From CAVPCZ01 sp963779225 (lineage in GTDB: Bacteria; Bacteroidota; Ignavibacteria; UBA10030; UBA6906), in NCBI GenBank assembly GCA_963779225.1, contig CAVZWW010000003.1, positions 1,860,001-1,924,000 on the forward strand: 64,000 nt of DNA, given 5' to 3'. Below are positions 7,619 to 16,350 of the stretch, one piece after another. A program made the position numbers and the translations under genes. The notes beneath the pieces were generated by a model that ran no database searches, was not told the origin of the DNA, and worked only from the letters and a program-made list of their open reading frames with translations. Every line of letters begins with the position of its first letter. Within the stretch, counting starts at the first letter, position 1.

Positions 7619-8998
7619 ATGAACGATGTTTCGCCGGCACCCGAGTGGAAAACACTGTATAGCGGACCCCGGGGGATCGCCGTCAAAATCCTCAACCGGG
7701 TTGAACGCACGGATTCTTATCTGGATAAGGTGCTGGACGCGGAACTCCGCCTGGGCGAACTGAGCGATCCCGACAAAGGACTTCTGACCGAACTCGTTCA
7801 CGGCGTCCTCAGGTGGCAGAACAAACTGGACTGGGTGCTCAACGGCTTCTCCCACGGAAACTTCGCCAAGTCTGAAATCAACGTCAAGAACACCCTCCGC
7901 GTTGCACTCTACCAGATCCTCTTTCTGGACCGTATTCCCCACTCCGCGGCGGTAAATGAGGGCGTGGAGTTCATTAAACGTATCCGTGGCGACAAGCCTG
8001 CCGGTCTGGTCAATGCCGTTCTGCGGAACATCATCCGCAACATCGACGGCATCCGGTATCCCGACCCGGGCGAAGATGAAGTGCAGTATCTCGCTGTCTT
8101 CCTGTCACATCCGCATTGGATGGTCAAACGCTGGCTCCCGCGGTACGGCAGGGAAGAGAGCGAGCAGCTGATGCTTGCCAACAACGAGCGTCCGGGAATG
8201 GCGCTCCGCATCAATCGCCTCAAGATCGACCCTGCCGACTTCAAACGCCGGTTGGACGACAACCACATCATCTACTCAGCCTCGCGTTACCTGGACCACT
8301 TCGTCCGTGTGAAGACACTCTCGGGTATCGGGCAGATGGATCTCTTCCGGAACGGCCTCTTCACCATCCAGGACGAGAGCGCGGCGCTGCCCTGCCAGCT
8401 GCTGGACCCCCACCCGGGGCAACGCGTGATAGATCTCTGCGCCGCGCCGGGTGGCAAAACCACGAATATCGCCGAGATGATGAAGAACGAAGGCGAAATA
8501 GTTGCCCTCGACAAGTATGAGGCGAAACTCAATCTCATCCTTTCCGCCTGTGAACGCCTCGGGCTGCGGATCGTCAAACTGCGCGCGGCGGATGCCACCA
8601 AGTTTGACGACCCTCCCGCTGACTGTGTGCTGCTTGACGCGCCTTGCTCCGGCCTGGGTACGCTGGCAAAAAAGCCCGATATCAAATGGAAACGGGATCT
8701 GTCCGATATCACCAGGCTCAACGTCACACAGAGGGCGCTGCTGGAAAATGGGGCCCGGCTCGTGAAACCGGGAGGCGTGCTGGTCTACAGTACATGCACG
8801 ATGGAACCGGAGGAGAATGAAGGAATCGTCGGTCCATTCCTTGCCGAACACCCGGAGTTTCATGTTGATCCGGCTGACCGGTTTGTGCACAAGGATCTGG
8901 TCACGCCGCAGGGATACGCGGCGACATTACCACATAAACACTCCATGGACGGGGCCTTCGCAGCACGCCTGGTGAAATCCGGCGTTCCGCATACATGA
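7619..8998 (+). CDS. rsmB: 16S rRNA (cytosine-967-C5)-methyltransferase
   Basis: The protein has 459 residues in two parts. Residues 1-~150 form a NusB-like RNA-binding domain (GIAVKILNRVERTDSYLDKVL, LTELVHGVLRWQNKLDW). The rest is the SAM-dependent m5C methyltransferase: VIDLCAAPGGKTTNIAEMM binds SAM, DAPCSGLGTLAKKPDIKWK holds one active-site cysteine, and YSTCTMEPEENE holds the nucleophilic cysteine. The NusB fusion separates RsmB from other m5C enzymes such as RsmF. It modifies C967 of 16S rRNA in the cytoplasm. Length is slightly above the usual ~430. Confidence 0.93.
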   Translation: MNDVSPAPEWKTLYSGPRGIAVKILNRVERTDSYLDKVLDAELRLGELSDPDKGLLTELVHGVLRWQNKLDWVLNGFSHGNFAKSEINVKNTLRVALYQILFLDRIPHSAAVNEGVEFIKRIRGDKPAGLVNAVLRNIIRNIDGIRYPDPGEDEVQYLAVFLSHPHWMVKRWLPRYGREESEQLMLANNERPGMALRINRLKIDPADFKRRLDDNHIIYSASRYLDHFVRVKTLSGIGQMDLFRNGLFTIQDESAALPCQLLDPHPGQRVIDLCAAPGGKTTNIAEMMKNEGEIVALDKYEAKLNLILSACERLGLRIVKLRAADATKFDDPPADCVLLDAPCSGLGTLAKKPDIKWKRDLSDITRLNVTQRALLENGARLVKPGGVLVYSTCTMEPEENEGIVGPFLAEHPEFHVDPADRFVHKDLVTPQGYAATLPHKHSMDGAFAARLVKSGVPHT

Positions 8999-9040
8999 CA
9001 CGAAGAACCCGCCTGCCAACGAACATCCTGAAGGTCTCTC

Positions 9041-10261
9041 ATGGCTACTGTCCTCGATTTCGTTTCCGCTGAACTCCGCCAGCTCGACGCCAGCAATACC
9101 TACAAGCATGAAGTTCCGCTCCAGAGCGCCCAGGACGGCGTGGTGCGGGTTGACGGCAAAAAAGTGGTGATGTTGGCCTCCAACAATTATGTCGGCCTTT
9201 CCAACCATCCGGTGGTGCGCAAGGCGGCGATCGCCGGCATCAGAGAATACGGATACGGCGTAGCCTCGGTCCGGTTCATCTGTGGAACCCAGGACATCCA
9301 CCTCGCCCTGGAAAAGAAGATCTCCAAATTCCTCGGTACCGAAGACACGATTCTGTTTTCCTCATGCTGGGCTGCCAATGAGGCCTTTTTCGCCTCCCTG
9401 ACCAACGAAAAAATGGGGATGGAAACCTACAAAGACGTCATCTATTCCGACCGTCTCAACCACGCCAGTATCATCGACGGTCAGCGACTCTGCAGACCCG
9501 AGACGACCGACCGGAAGATCTACAAACATGCCGACACGGATGATCTTCTCCGGCAGCTGGAAGAGGACAAAGGGAAAGACTACAGGCTCCGCATCATCGC
9601 CACCGACGGGGTTTTCAGCATGGAAGGAGACCTTGCCCCGCTCGACCGGCTGGAGGAGATTGCCCGGACCTACGGGGCGCTTCTGTTTGTGGATGATTCG
9701 CATGCCGTAGGTGTCTGCGGGAAAACCGGACGTGGAACCCCGGAAGCCAAAGGAGTGCACGGCAGGATCGATGTCCTTACCGGAACACTGGGGAAGGCTA
9801 TCGGCGGTGCGGCAGGCGGATATATCAGCGGGAAAAAGGAACTGATCGCGTTCATGCGCCAGAAGGCGCGCACCTATATCTTCTCTAACTCTCTGCCGCC
9901 GCCGATTGTGTACGGTGCTGATGCCGCCTTCACTCTGCTCATGAAAGACAAGTCCATCATCAAGCGGCTGCACAAGAATACCGCGTACTTCCGCAAACAT
10001 ATCGTCGGTCTGGGATATACGATTCTGGAAGGCGAACATCCTATCGTCCCTATCATGCTCGGCGATGCCGCCCTCGCACAGGAGATGAGTAAGGCGTTGC
10101 TGAAGGAAGGTGTGTATATCAAGGGACTCTGGTTTCCGGTCGTACCGAAAGGTGAGGCCCGGCTGCGGGCGCAGGTGTCTGCCGCACTCCGCACAAAGGA
10201 CATCGACCGCGCGCTGAATGCATTCGAGAAGGTCGGGCGGAAGATGAACGTTTTGTCATAG
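9041..10261 (+). CDS. kbl: Glycine C-acetyltransferase (2-amino-3-ketobutyrate CoA ligase)
   Basis: This is a 406-residue PLP enzyme of the alpha-oxoamine synthase family. The PLP lysine is in TGTLGKAIGGAAGGYISG; VDDSHAVGVCGKTGRGTPE and TDGVFSMEGDLAPL are also family signatures. Overall similarity (NNYVGLSNHPVVRKAAIAG, GVASVRFICGTQDIH) favours Kbl over 8-amino-7-oxononanoate synthase, although BioF cannot be fully excluded. Kbl cleaves 2-amino-3-ketobutyrate to glycine and acetyl-CoA in threonine breakdown. The window also has gcvH and gcvP, which would use the glycine. No tdh gene is beside it. Confidence 0.85.
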   Translation: MATVLDFVSAELRQLDASNTYKHEVPLQSAQDGVVRVDGKKVVMLASNNYVGLSNHPVVRKAAIAGIREYGYGVASVRFICGTQDIHLALEKKISKFLGTEDTILFSSCWAANEAFFASLTNEKMGMETYKDVIYSDRLNHASIIDGQRLCRPETTDRKIYKHADTDDLLRQLEEDKGKDYRLRIIATDGVFSMEGDLAPLDRLEEIARTYGALLFVDDSHAVGVCGKTGRGTPEAKGVHGRIDVLTGTLGKAIGGAAGGYISGKKELIAFMRQKARTYIFSNSLPPPIVYGADAAFTLLMKDKSIIKRLHKNTAYFRKHIVGLGYTILEGEHPIVPIMLGDAALAQEMSKALLKEGVYIKGLWFPVVPKGEARLRAQVSAALRTKDIDRALNAFEKVGRKMNVLS

Positions 10262-10306
10262 TTCCCTGTTCTATTCTACAGATCAAGCGACCATCAGGAC
10301 ATCGGC

Positions 10307-11395
10307 ATGAGTGAAGTCAATCAAGCGCAGATACTGGACGCTTTGCGCGTTGTGAGGGATCCCGACTTGCACCGAGACATCGTGAGCTTGAATTTCGTCA
10401 AAGAGATCACGATCAACCAAGGGGAAGTGGGTGTCACCATTGAGCTCACGACACCCGCATGTCCTGTGCGTGACGAACTGAAAACCGCGGCGGAGCGGGC
10501 CATAAAGGAAACCGTCCCCGGCGTGCGCACGGTCTCCGTGACCATGACCTCGCGCGTGACCCGGCACGAACAGCGCACGAAGACAGAAGTCCTCCCCGGA
10601 GTGAAGAATACCATCGCTGTTGCCTCCGGGAAAGGCGGGGTGGGGAAGTCCACGTTGTCGGTGAATCTCGCCGTCGCTCTTGCCAAAGAAGGGGCCCGCG
10701 TGGGTCTCGTTGATGCGGACATCTACGGCCCCAGTATCCCTTTGATGATGGGCATCACCGGACGGCCCGCGATTCGTAACCAGCTCCTTCAGCCGATGGA
10801 AAACTGGGGTGTGAAGGTGATGTCCATCGGGTTCCTCGTGGATCCGATGCAGGCGGTCATCTGGCGCGGACCCATGGCCAGCGGGGCCATCAAACAATTC
10901 ATGACAGATGTCGACTGGGGGGAACTGGACTATCTGGTCTTCGATCTTCCTCCCGGAACGGGTGATATCCAGCTTACCCTCGTGCAAACCATCCCGCTCA
11001 CCGGCGCCGTGATCGTCACGACCCCACAGGATATCTCGCTGGCCGATGCCCGGAAGGGGTTTGTGATGTTTGAAAAAGTGAACGTCCCGGTCCTCGGCCT
11101 GATCGAGAACATGAGTTACTATGTGTGCAGCCATTGCAGTCACCGCGAAGAGATCTTTGACAACGGCGGCGGACGGAGGGCGGCTGAAGAACTGGGTATC
11201 CCGTTCCTTGGTGAGGTCCCGATCTACACGAGCATCCGCAGGAGCGGAGATACCGGAAGACCGATTGTGCTGGACGGACAGGTCGGTGGCCCGGGAGAGA
11301 GCATATCCCGCATCGCCCGGAATATGGCCGCGCAGGTGAGCATACGCAATGCCGTTCAGGGGTCTACGCCAACCGTGGATATTCAACTGACGTGA
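10307..11395 (+). CDS. mrp: Mrp/ApbC (Nbp35-type) iron-sulfur cluster carrier P-loop ATPase
   Basis: The 362-residue protein starts with a MIP18/DUF59 domain (residues 1-~85, ALRVVRDPDLHRDIVSLNFVK) and continues with the deviant Walker A ASGKGGVGKSTLSVNLAVAL of the Mrp/MinD family, then VDADIYGPSIPLMMG and DLPPGTGDIQLT. A C-terminal CSHC pair (YYVCSHCSHREEIF) is the bridging Fe-S site between two subunits. It loads Fe-S clusters onto apoproteins. Its stop overlaps the start of the NifU-like gene by four bases (GTGA), joining two Fe-S functions. Confidence 0.93.
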   Translation: MSEVNQAQILDALRVVRDPDLHRDIVSLNFVKEITINQGEVGVTIELTTPACPVRDELKTAAERAIKETVPGVRTVSVTMTSRVTRHEQRTKTEVLPGVKNTIAVASGKGGVGKSTLSVNLAVALAKEGARVGLVDADIYGPSIPLMMGITGRPAIRNQLLQPMENWGVKVMSIGFLVDPMQAVIWRGPMASGAIKQFMTDVDWGELDYLVFDLPPGTGDIQLTLVQTIPLTGAVIVTTPQDISLADARKGFVMFEKVNVPVLGLIENMSYYVCSHCSHREEIFDNGGGRRAAEELGIPFLGEVPIYTSIRRSGDTGRPIVLDGQVGGPGESISRIARNMAAQVSIRNAVQGSTPTVDIQLT

Positions 11396-11661
11396 GCGAT
11401 CCCACCGGCCGGAGCCCGGAAGCCATGAGCGATCCCGCACTGGAAACCCGCATAGCCAGAGCACTCGAAAAAGTCCGGCCCGCACTTCAGGCCGACGGCG
11501 GTGACGTGTCCTTCATCCGTATGCGCGATGACGGTATCCTCGAACTCTCATGGCTCGGCACATGCAAAACGTGTCCGATGAGCGTGATGACGCTTCGTGC
11601 GGGGGTGGAGCGGACCATCATGAAGGAAGTGCCGGAGGTGACCAGGGTGGAAGCGGTGTAG
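11392..11661 (+). CDS. NifU-like C-terminal-domain iron-sulfur scaffold protein
   Basis: This small protein (89 residues from GTG 11392, 78 from ATG 11425) consists of the Nfu domain only: LEKVRPALQADGGDVSFIRM, then GTCKTCPMSVMTLRAGVERTI with the CxxC that holds a [4Fe-4S] cluster. It is coupled to mrp upstream. Two starts are plausible: the GTG overlapping the mrp stop, and an ATG 33 bases on with GGAAG before it. Both are followed by the same AGCGATCCC, so an 11-base direct repeat lies across the start region. Confidence 0.87.
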   Translation: MSDPTGRSPEAMSDPALETRIARALEKVRPALQADGGDVSFIRMRDDGILELSWLGTCKTCPMSVMTLRAGVERTIMKEVPEVTRVEAV

Positions 11662-11685
11662 AAGAGAACTGAACCTCTGCTGCCG

Positions 11686-11712
11686 CCGGCCGGGGATGCT
11701 CCCCCGGGCCGG
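11686..11712. terminator. GC-rich hairpin between convergent NifU-like and ftsE genes
   Basis: CCGGCCGGGG, a five-base loop, then CCCCCGGGCCGG can form a ~10 bp stem with one bulge. It lies in the 105-base gap where two converging transcription units end. No T-run follows on either strand, so termination is inferred only from strength and position. Confidence 0.4.
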
Positions 11713-11766
11713 AAGCTCAGGGACATACGCTCCGGGGGTTCCAGGCCGTGACACGCCGGAGCGGGA

Positions 11767-12435
11767 CTAATGGTGCCGCAATTCCACGTCGTACACTTTC
11801 CCCTCGCGTACCTGTAAAATCCTCTCGTTCAGCCTCCGCACCAGTTCATAATTGTGTGTGGCCATGATCACCGCAGTGCCGCGTGTGTTGATGGACTTGA
11901 GGAGTTCGAGTATTTCCCGCGATGAACCCGGATCGAGATTCCCCGTGGGTTCATCCGCGAGAAGGAAGTTTGGATTGTTGATGAGCGCGCGCGCAATCAC
12001 GACCCGCTGTTGCTCACCGCCCGAAAGCTCATAGGGGAGTTTGTTCCGCTGGTGGCTCAATCCGATCTCCGCAAGCGCATGAAGCACCCGCTTCTTGATC
12101 TCCGCCCCCTTCACTCCTGTGACGTGCAACGCAAACGCCACATTGTCGTAGATGTTGCGATCCTCAAAGAGCCGGAAATCCTGAAAGACAACACCGAGCG
12201 TGCGGCGCAACCGGGGTTTCTCCGATGCCAGAATGCTCGAGGAAGCGAATTTCCCCACGACCACCGTCCCGCGGGTCGGCACAGACGCCATGTACATCAA
12301 TTTCATTATCGTGCTCTTGCCCGAGCCGGTCTGGCCGACAAGAAAGACGAATTCTCCGGGCTTGACCTCGAAGGAAATGTCGTCGAGCACCGTGTGCGGG
12401 CCGTAGGAAAAAGTGACGTTGACGAATCGAATCAT
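11767..12435 (-). CDS. ftsE: Cell-division ABC ATPase FtsE
   Basis: The 222-residue ABC ATPase has Walker A GQTGSGKST, the Q-loop VVFQDFRLF, signature LSGGEQQRVVIARAL, Walker B FLLADEPTGNLDP and the H-loop ATHN. Length and sequence (NPNFLLADEPTGNLDP, YDNVAFALHVTG) match FtsE, the cytoplasmic partner of the membrane protein FtsX that controls peptidoglycan hydrolases at division. No ftsX is adjacent: the gene ends the minus-strand operon and overlaps pdxA by four bases. A LolD-type ATPase is the main alternative. Confidence 0.85.
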   Translation of the reverse strand: MIRFVNVTFSYGPHTVLDDISFEVKPGEFVFLVGQTGSGKSTIMKLMYMASVPTRGTVVVGKFASSSILASEKPRLRRTLGVVFQDFRLFEDRNIYDNVAFALHVTGVKGAEIKKRVLHALAEIGLSHQRNKLPYELSGGEQQRVVIARALINNPNFLLADEPTGNLDPGSSREILELLKSINTRGTAVIMATHNYELVRRLNERILQVREGKVYDVELRHH

Positions 12436-13445
12436 GCGCCGTTCTGCTGGTGGTTGTGGCGTTGGTGGGACCGGGCAATCCTGACCGCTGTGTGGATGGC
12501 TTCAATCATGCTGTGAGGATCGGCGGTTCCCGTGCCGGCGAGCGGGAATGCCGTGCCATGGTCGGGGGATGTGCGCACCATCCGCAGGCCAACCGAGACA
12601 TTGACGGCGCGGCCGCCGGCAGACATCTTCAGCGGAATCAGTCCCTGGTCATGATACATTGCGATGATCGCATCGTATGCTCCGGGAACGTAGCGGGCGA
12701 AAAAACCGTCCGCCGGAAATGGTCCGTCAAGTGAAATCCCCCTGCCGCGGAGCCGCTCGAGAGCGGGAAGAATGACGCGCTGTTCTTCCGTTCCAAGATC
12801 GCCCCCCTCGCCCCCGTGGGGGTTCAGAGCCAGCACCGCAAGCACAGGTCGACGGATGCCGAAATCTTGCCGGAGCGCTTCGTGAAGGACGGTCACGCGG
12901 TCAATGATACGGGCCGCGGTCAGCTTTTTCGGGACGTCAGCCAGCGGATGATGAATGGTTACCAGGCCCACACGCATCGTCGGTGAGAGGAGCATCATGG
13001 CGACATGTGGTGAATGGGAGAGCGCCTGCACCATCTCCGTCTGTCCAGGATAGCGTACGCCCGCGAGATGGAGTGCCTGCTTCGATACGGGTGCGGTGAC
13101 GATTGCCGCGACCTGACGGGTCATGGCCAGCCGGACAGCTGTTTCAATTGCGTGCGCTGCGGCTCGACCGGCGGCATGCGACAGCGTCCCCGGATGGATG
13201 GAATCCGGGCCGACCACCGACGATTCGGCAATCGGTAGTGCACGCGAGCGTCCCGCCGGGAGGCCAAAGGGACGATCCGCGTACCGGATTCCGAGAAGTT
13301 CCGCGTAATGGTGAAAGACGGTCGATGGTCCGACGAGAACCGGCGAACAAATACGGCGCACCCGGGGATGGATGACGCTCTTCAAGACGACTTCCGGTCC
13401 GATGCCGTTAAAATCCCCGACCGTAATTGCGATGTAGGGTTTCAT
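12432..13445 (-). CDS. pdxA: 4-hydroxythreonine-4-phosphate dehydrogenase
   Basis: This 337-residue enzyme oxidises 4-phosphohydroxy-L-threonine in the deoxyxylulose-5-phosphate-dependent route to pyridoxal phosphate. Family signatures include AITVGDFNGIGPEVVLKS at the N-terminus, ALNPHGGEGG, and the metal-site run AMYHDQGLIPLKM followed by RTSPDHGTAF. It overlaps both neighbours by four bases: the GWxTD gene upstream and ftsE downstream. PLP made here would serve Kbl and GcvP, which are encoded elsewhere in the window. Confidence 0.93.
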   Translation of the reverse strand: MKPYIAITVGDFNGIGPEVVLKSVIHPRVRRICSPVLVGPSTVFHHYAELLGIRYADRPFGLPAGRSRALPIAESSVVGPDSIHPGTLSHAAGRAAAHAIETAVRLAMTRQVAAIVTAPVSKQALHLAGVRYPGQTEMVQALSHSPHVAMMLLSPTMRVGLVTIHHPLADVPKKLTAARIIDRVTVLHEALRQDFGIRRPVLAVLALNPHGGEGGDLGTEEQRVILPALERLRGRGISLDGPFPADGFFARYVPGAYDAIIAMYHDQGLIPLKMSAGGRAVNVSVGLRMVRTSPDHGTAFPLAGTGTADPHSMIEAIHTAVRIARSHQRHNHQQNGA

Positions 13446-14815
13446 AAGGGGGCAGAAGAGACCAGCTTGTAGGTGCCGTTGCGGGCCTCATCCTCGAATG
13501 TGAATGTCCGTCTTAACCGGTCGTAGGTCCAGACCTCCGTGAACCCGCGACCGGGGTTGAGCGTCCGGTCCGTCCGCGTGGGCGGGCCATACAGAACATA
13601 CGTGCGTCCGCGATCGCTTTTCGTCCCGTCGGGTTCCCGCAGCGTGCCAAAGGTGCGGATCGAATGGTCGACACGCCGGTAGTATTCCGTCATCACTTCG
13701 TTCATGGCGGTCCCCGGCGTCCTGTCCTTGGTGCTCCAGAACCTCTCCAGCGATTCAACACGCTCTTCGAAGTCTCCGCTCTTCAGCGAATCCAGCTGAT
13801 CTTCTGTCGTGATGAACCGGAGCATATCCAGGGCGAAGTCGATGTTCTTCAGCGAGAGCGGCATGTCCGGCCAGATGGTACGAAAGGATCGCGTGATTGA
13901 CGCCGTATCTGCTCCGGAACCGAATGTCGCCTGAAACAGATAGGATCGAAGCGGCAGCTGCACGGTTGCCAGAGGGAAATACGCATAGGTCCAGAGAGCC
14001 GAAGAATCACCCTTGAGTGTATACACTGCCGCTCCCGGTAGGGGAACCAGCCGCCGTCCCCGGATCAGGGGAACCGCGAGAGTCGATTCAACGGCCACGG
14101 GAGAAAATGCCCGATCCTCACTTTTTGCCGTGGTGATCGACCACCGCACGGGGAGTGACGCGAGAGACGGATCAACCCCGTGCAACTCAACCCAGAGCCC
14201 GCGACGTGAACTGAAAAGGAGATCTCCCGCATAGCTATCCGGAATCAGCGTGTCAGGCGGAAAGACAGTGGGCGGGACGACAAGCAATGCGCCCGTGATC
14301 TCCATCCGCCCGGCACCATGGAGAGAGGCGCGAACGATCGTTTCCTTGCTCACCAACCGCCGCTTTGACTCGATGTCTGTCGCTTCGAAGAACACACTGT
14401 ACGTCCCCGGGGGCACGTCAAAAGAGCTCACCCCGGTAAGCCAGGATCGTTCGGTAGGCAACGGTTCAGCCTGGTTGTCGCCTGTCTCGATGCGTTCCAG
14501 GCGCCGAGCGGCCGAGCCACCCGCCGAATCGATGAGTTCGATGAGGATTTCGCCCGTCCGCTGGAAAGTCCAGGGACTGCCGGGCTCGGTGTTGCGGACG
14601 GAAACAAAAAAGAACCGGTCGATTCTGAAAAACACATCGACGCGTACACTTCCTGAATCCGTGGAAGATAGCGTGAGAGGTTCAAGAAACACAAACCGGG
14701 TGAACTCGCCGGGCCCGGCTCCCGGGCCCGGGCCGGGACCTGATGGCTGTGCTGCCGCGGAAAGCAGACCTGCCATTGCCAATCCCACAAACACAAGAGA
14801 ACGCACGTGCTGCAT
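13442..14815 (-). CDS. Exported GWxTD-domain protein
   Basis: The protein has 457 residues with a signal peptide (VFVGLAMAGLLSAAAQ) followed by a short Pro-Gly-rich stretch. The C-terminal ~130 residues form the GWxTD domain: FWSTKDRTPGTAMNEVMTEY, then GRTYVLYGPPTRTDRT and a final WTYDRLRRTFTFED. This domain is typical of Bacteroidota, Ignavibacteriota and Acidobacteriota and its biochemical role is unknown. The domain's usual Gly-Trp is Phe-Trp here (FWSTKD). The middle of the protein is beta-rich. It lies between pepA and pdxA in a tightly packed operon and is probably periplasmic. Confidence 0.8.
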   Translation of the reverse strand: MQHVRSLVFVGLAMAGLLSAAAQPSGPGPGPGAGPGEFTRFVFLEPLTLSSTDSGSVRVDVFFRIDRFFFVSVRNTEPGSPWTFQRTGEILIELIDSAGGSAARRLERIETGDNQAEPLPTERSWLTGVSSFDVPPGTYSVFFEATDIESKRRLVSKETIVRASLHGAGRMEITGALLVVPPTVFPPDTLIPDSYAGDLLFSSRRGLWVELHGVDPSLASLPVRWSITTAKSEDRAFSPVAVESTLAVPLIRGRRLVPLPGAAVYTLKGDSSALWTYAYFPLATVQLPLRSYLFQATFGSGADTASITRSFRTIWPDMPLSLKNIDFALDMLRFITTEDQLDSLKSGDFEERVESLERFWSTKDRTPGTAMNEVMTEYYRRVDHSIRTFGTLREPDGTKSDRGRTYVLYGPPTRTDRTLNPGRGFTEVWTYDRLRRTFTFEDEARNGTYKLVSSAPL

Positions 14816-14823
14816 GTTGTTCC

Positions 14824-16350
14824 CTATCCCTTCTGCCAGTGACGGAGGAAATCGATCAGGAGACGCACCCCAATCCCCGACCCGCCCCTGGGAGCATAGT
14901 CGCTGCTTTCCTCGAGAATTGCTGTGCCGGCAATATCAAGATGAATCCAGGGGTACTCCCCGATGAAATGCTTGAGGAACATCGCGGCGGTGATGGCACC
15001 ACCCCACCGACCACCGACATTCTTCACGTCGGCTACATCGCTTTTGATCAGTTTTTCATACTCCTGAAACAACGGAAGCTGCCATACGCGTTCAAACGTG
15101 CGATCGCCCGCGGCCCGCATCTGCCGCATATACGGCTCGGTGGTTCCCATCATCCCTGTGGCCAGGTGGGCGAGCGCGACGACAACCGCGCCGGTGAGTG
15201 TCGCAAGGTCGATCACCAGGTCCGGCTTGTAGCGCGAGGCGTAGGAAAGCGCATCGGCCAGGATGAGGCGCCCCTCCGCATCCGTATTGTCGATTTCAGA
15301 CGTCTTTCCGTTCAGATGACGCAGGATATCGCCGGGCTTCAGCGCATTCCCGCCGGGAAGGTTTTCTGTTGCGGGAACGAGGCCGACCAGCCGCACCGGA
15401 AGACGGAGGATTGACGCTGCCCGCATGGTGCCGATCACTGCTGCGGCACCCGACATGTCCATCTTCATCTCTGCCATATGCGCGGATGGCTTGATGGATA
15501 TGCCGCCGGAATCGAATGTGACCCCCTTGCCGACAAGGACAACGGTCGGCAATGATGCACGGTTCTTTTTCGGTGCATGTTCCATCACGATAAACCTTGG
15601 CGGTTTCACACTTCCGCTGGCTACGCCCAGGAGACCTCCCATGCCCAGCGAAGCGATTTTCTTCTCATCGAACACCGTAACCGAAAAACCCGAAACCCTC
15701 CCTGCAGCCCGTGCACGCTGCGCCAGTGTTTCCGGATAAATCTCGTTTCCCGGGGCGTTGGCGAGATCCCGTGCAAGGTAGACCGCTTCGCAGACAATGC
15801 GTGCCGCGGTGAGTCCTTCGCTCAGCTGGCGCAGCCGTGCCCGTGTGTGTGTGGCGACTCCGAGTAGAGCCGGACCGCGATACGGCGTCCTGTCCTGCGT
15901 GCGGTACTTGTCAAATGTGTAGGCCGACAATGCGGCCCCTTCGGCGTACGCCTGCGCGATGGCATCCGCAGTCGCAAGGTCGGCACCATGGCGCACAGGC
16001 AGAGATTCTTCGGGTTCGAAGAGGACGAGCGAGGTGGCACGGATGGACGAGGCCGACTTGCAGGCACTGCCGGCCACGCGGCGCAGCGATTCGGTGGAGA
16101 TCGCTTCGACCTTGCCCACACCGACAAGCAGAATGTGCCGGACATGGATGTTCGCGGGAGTCAGGAGAAGTGTCTGACCTGCCTTTCCGGTAAAGGCTCC
16201 GGTCGAAACGGCAATCGGTACCGCGTCAACGTACTGCTCGACCTCCCTCAACTGCCGGCGAAAAATCTCTTTGTCCTCAACAACGGGTAGTGCCAGAATA
16301 TCCGCCCGCACCGTGGCTAGGGTTCCCGCAAGCGCTTCGAACTTCATCAT
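14824..16350 (-). CDS. pepA: Leucyl aminopeptidase (M17)
   Basis: The 508-residue enzyme has the M17 two-zinc site: GKGVTFDSGGISIKP (Lys and Asp ligands), KMDMSGAAAVIGTM (Asp) and the signature NTDAEGRLILADAL (Asp and Glu ligands plus the catalytic Arg). The N-terminal ~170 residues are the less conserved macro-like domain. It removes N-terminal residues from peptides in the cytoplasm, and as a hexamer may also bind DNA in other bacteria. The start codon overlaps the nrnA stop by four bases. Confidence 0.94.
   Translation of the reverse strand: MMKFEALAGTLATVRADILALPVVEDKEIFRRQLREVEQYVDAVPIAVSTGAFTGKAGQTLLLTPANIHVRHILLVGVGKVEAISTESLRRVAGSACKSASSIRATSLVLFEPEESLPVRHGADLATADAIAQAYAEGAALSAYTFDKYRTQDRTPYRGPALLGVATHTRARLRQLSEGLTAARIVCEAVYLARDLANAPGNEIYPETLAQRARAAGRVSGFSVTVFDEKKIASLGMGGLLGVASGSVKPPRFIVMEHAPKKNRASLPTVVLVGKGVTFDSGGISIKPSAHMAEMKMDMSGAAAVIGTMRAASILRLPVRLVGLVPATENLPGGNALKPGDILRHLNGKTSEIDNTDAEGRLILADALSYASRYKPDLVIDLATLTGAVVVALAHLATGMMGTTEPYMRQMRAAGDRTFERVWQLPLFQEYEKLIKSDVADVKNVGGRWGGAITAAMFLKHFIGEYPWIHLDIAGTAILEESSDYAPRGGSGIGVRLLIDFLRHWQKG

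Noticed and set aside
9041..10261. 8-amino-7-oxononanoate synthase (bioF)
   Set aside because: N-terminal and central segments match glycine C-acetyltransferase better, and no other biotin synthesis gene is adjacent; bioY suggests uptake.
9362..11485. Long open frames opposite kbl and mrp (225 and 400 codons)
   Set aside because: Low-complexity His/Arg/Gly-rich translations with no recognisable domain, opposite well-conserved genes.
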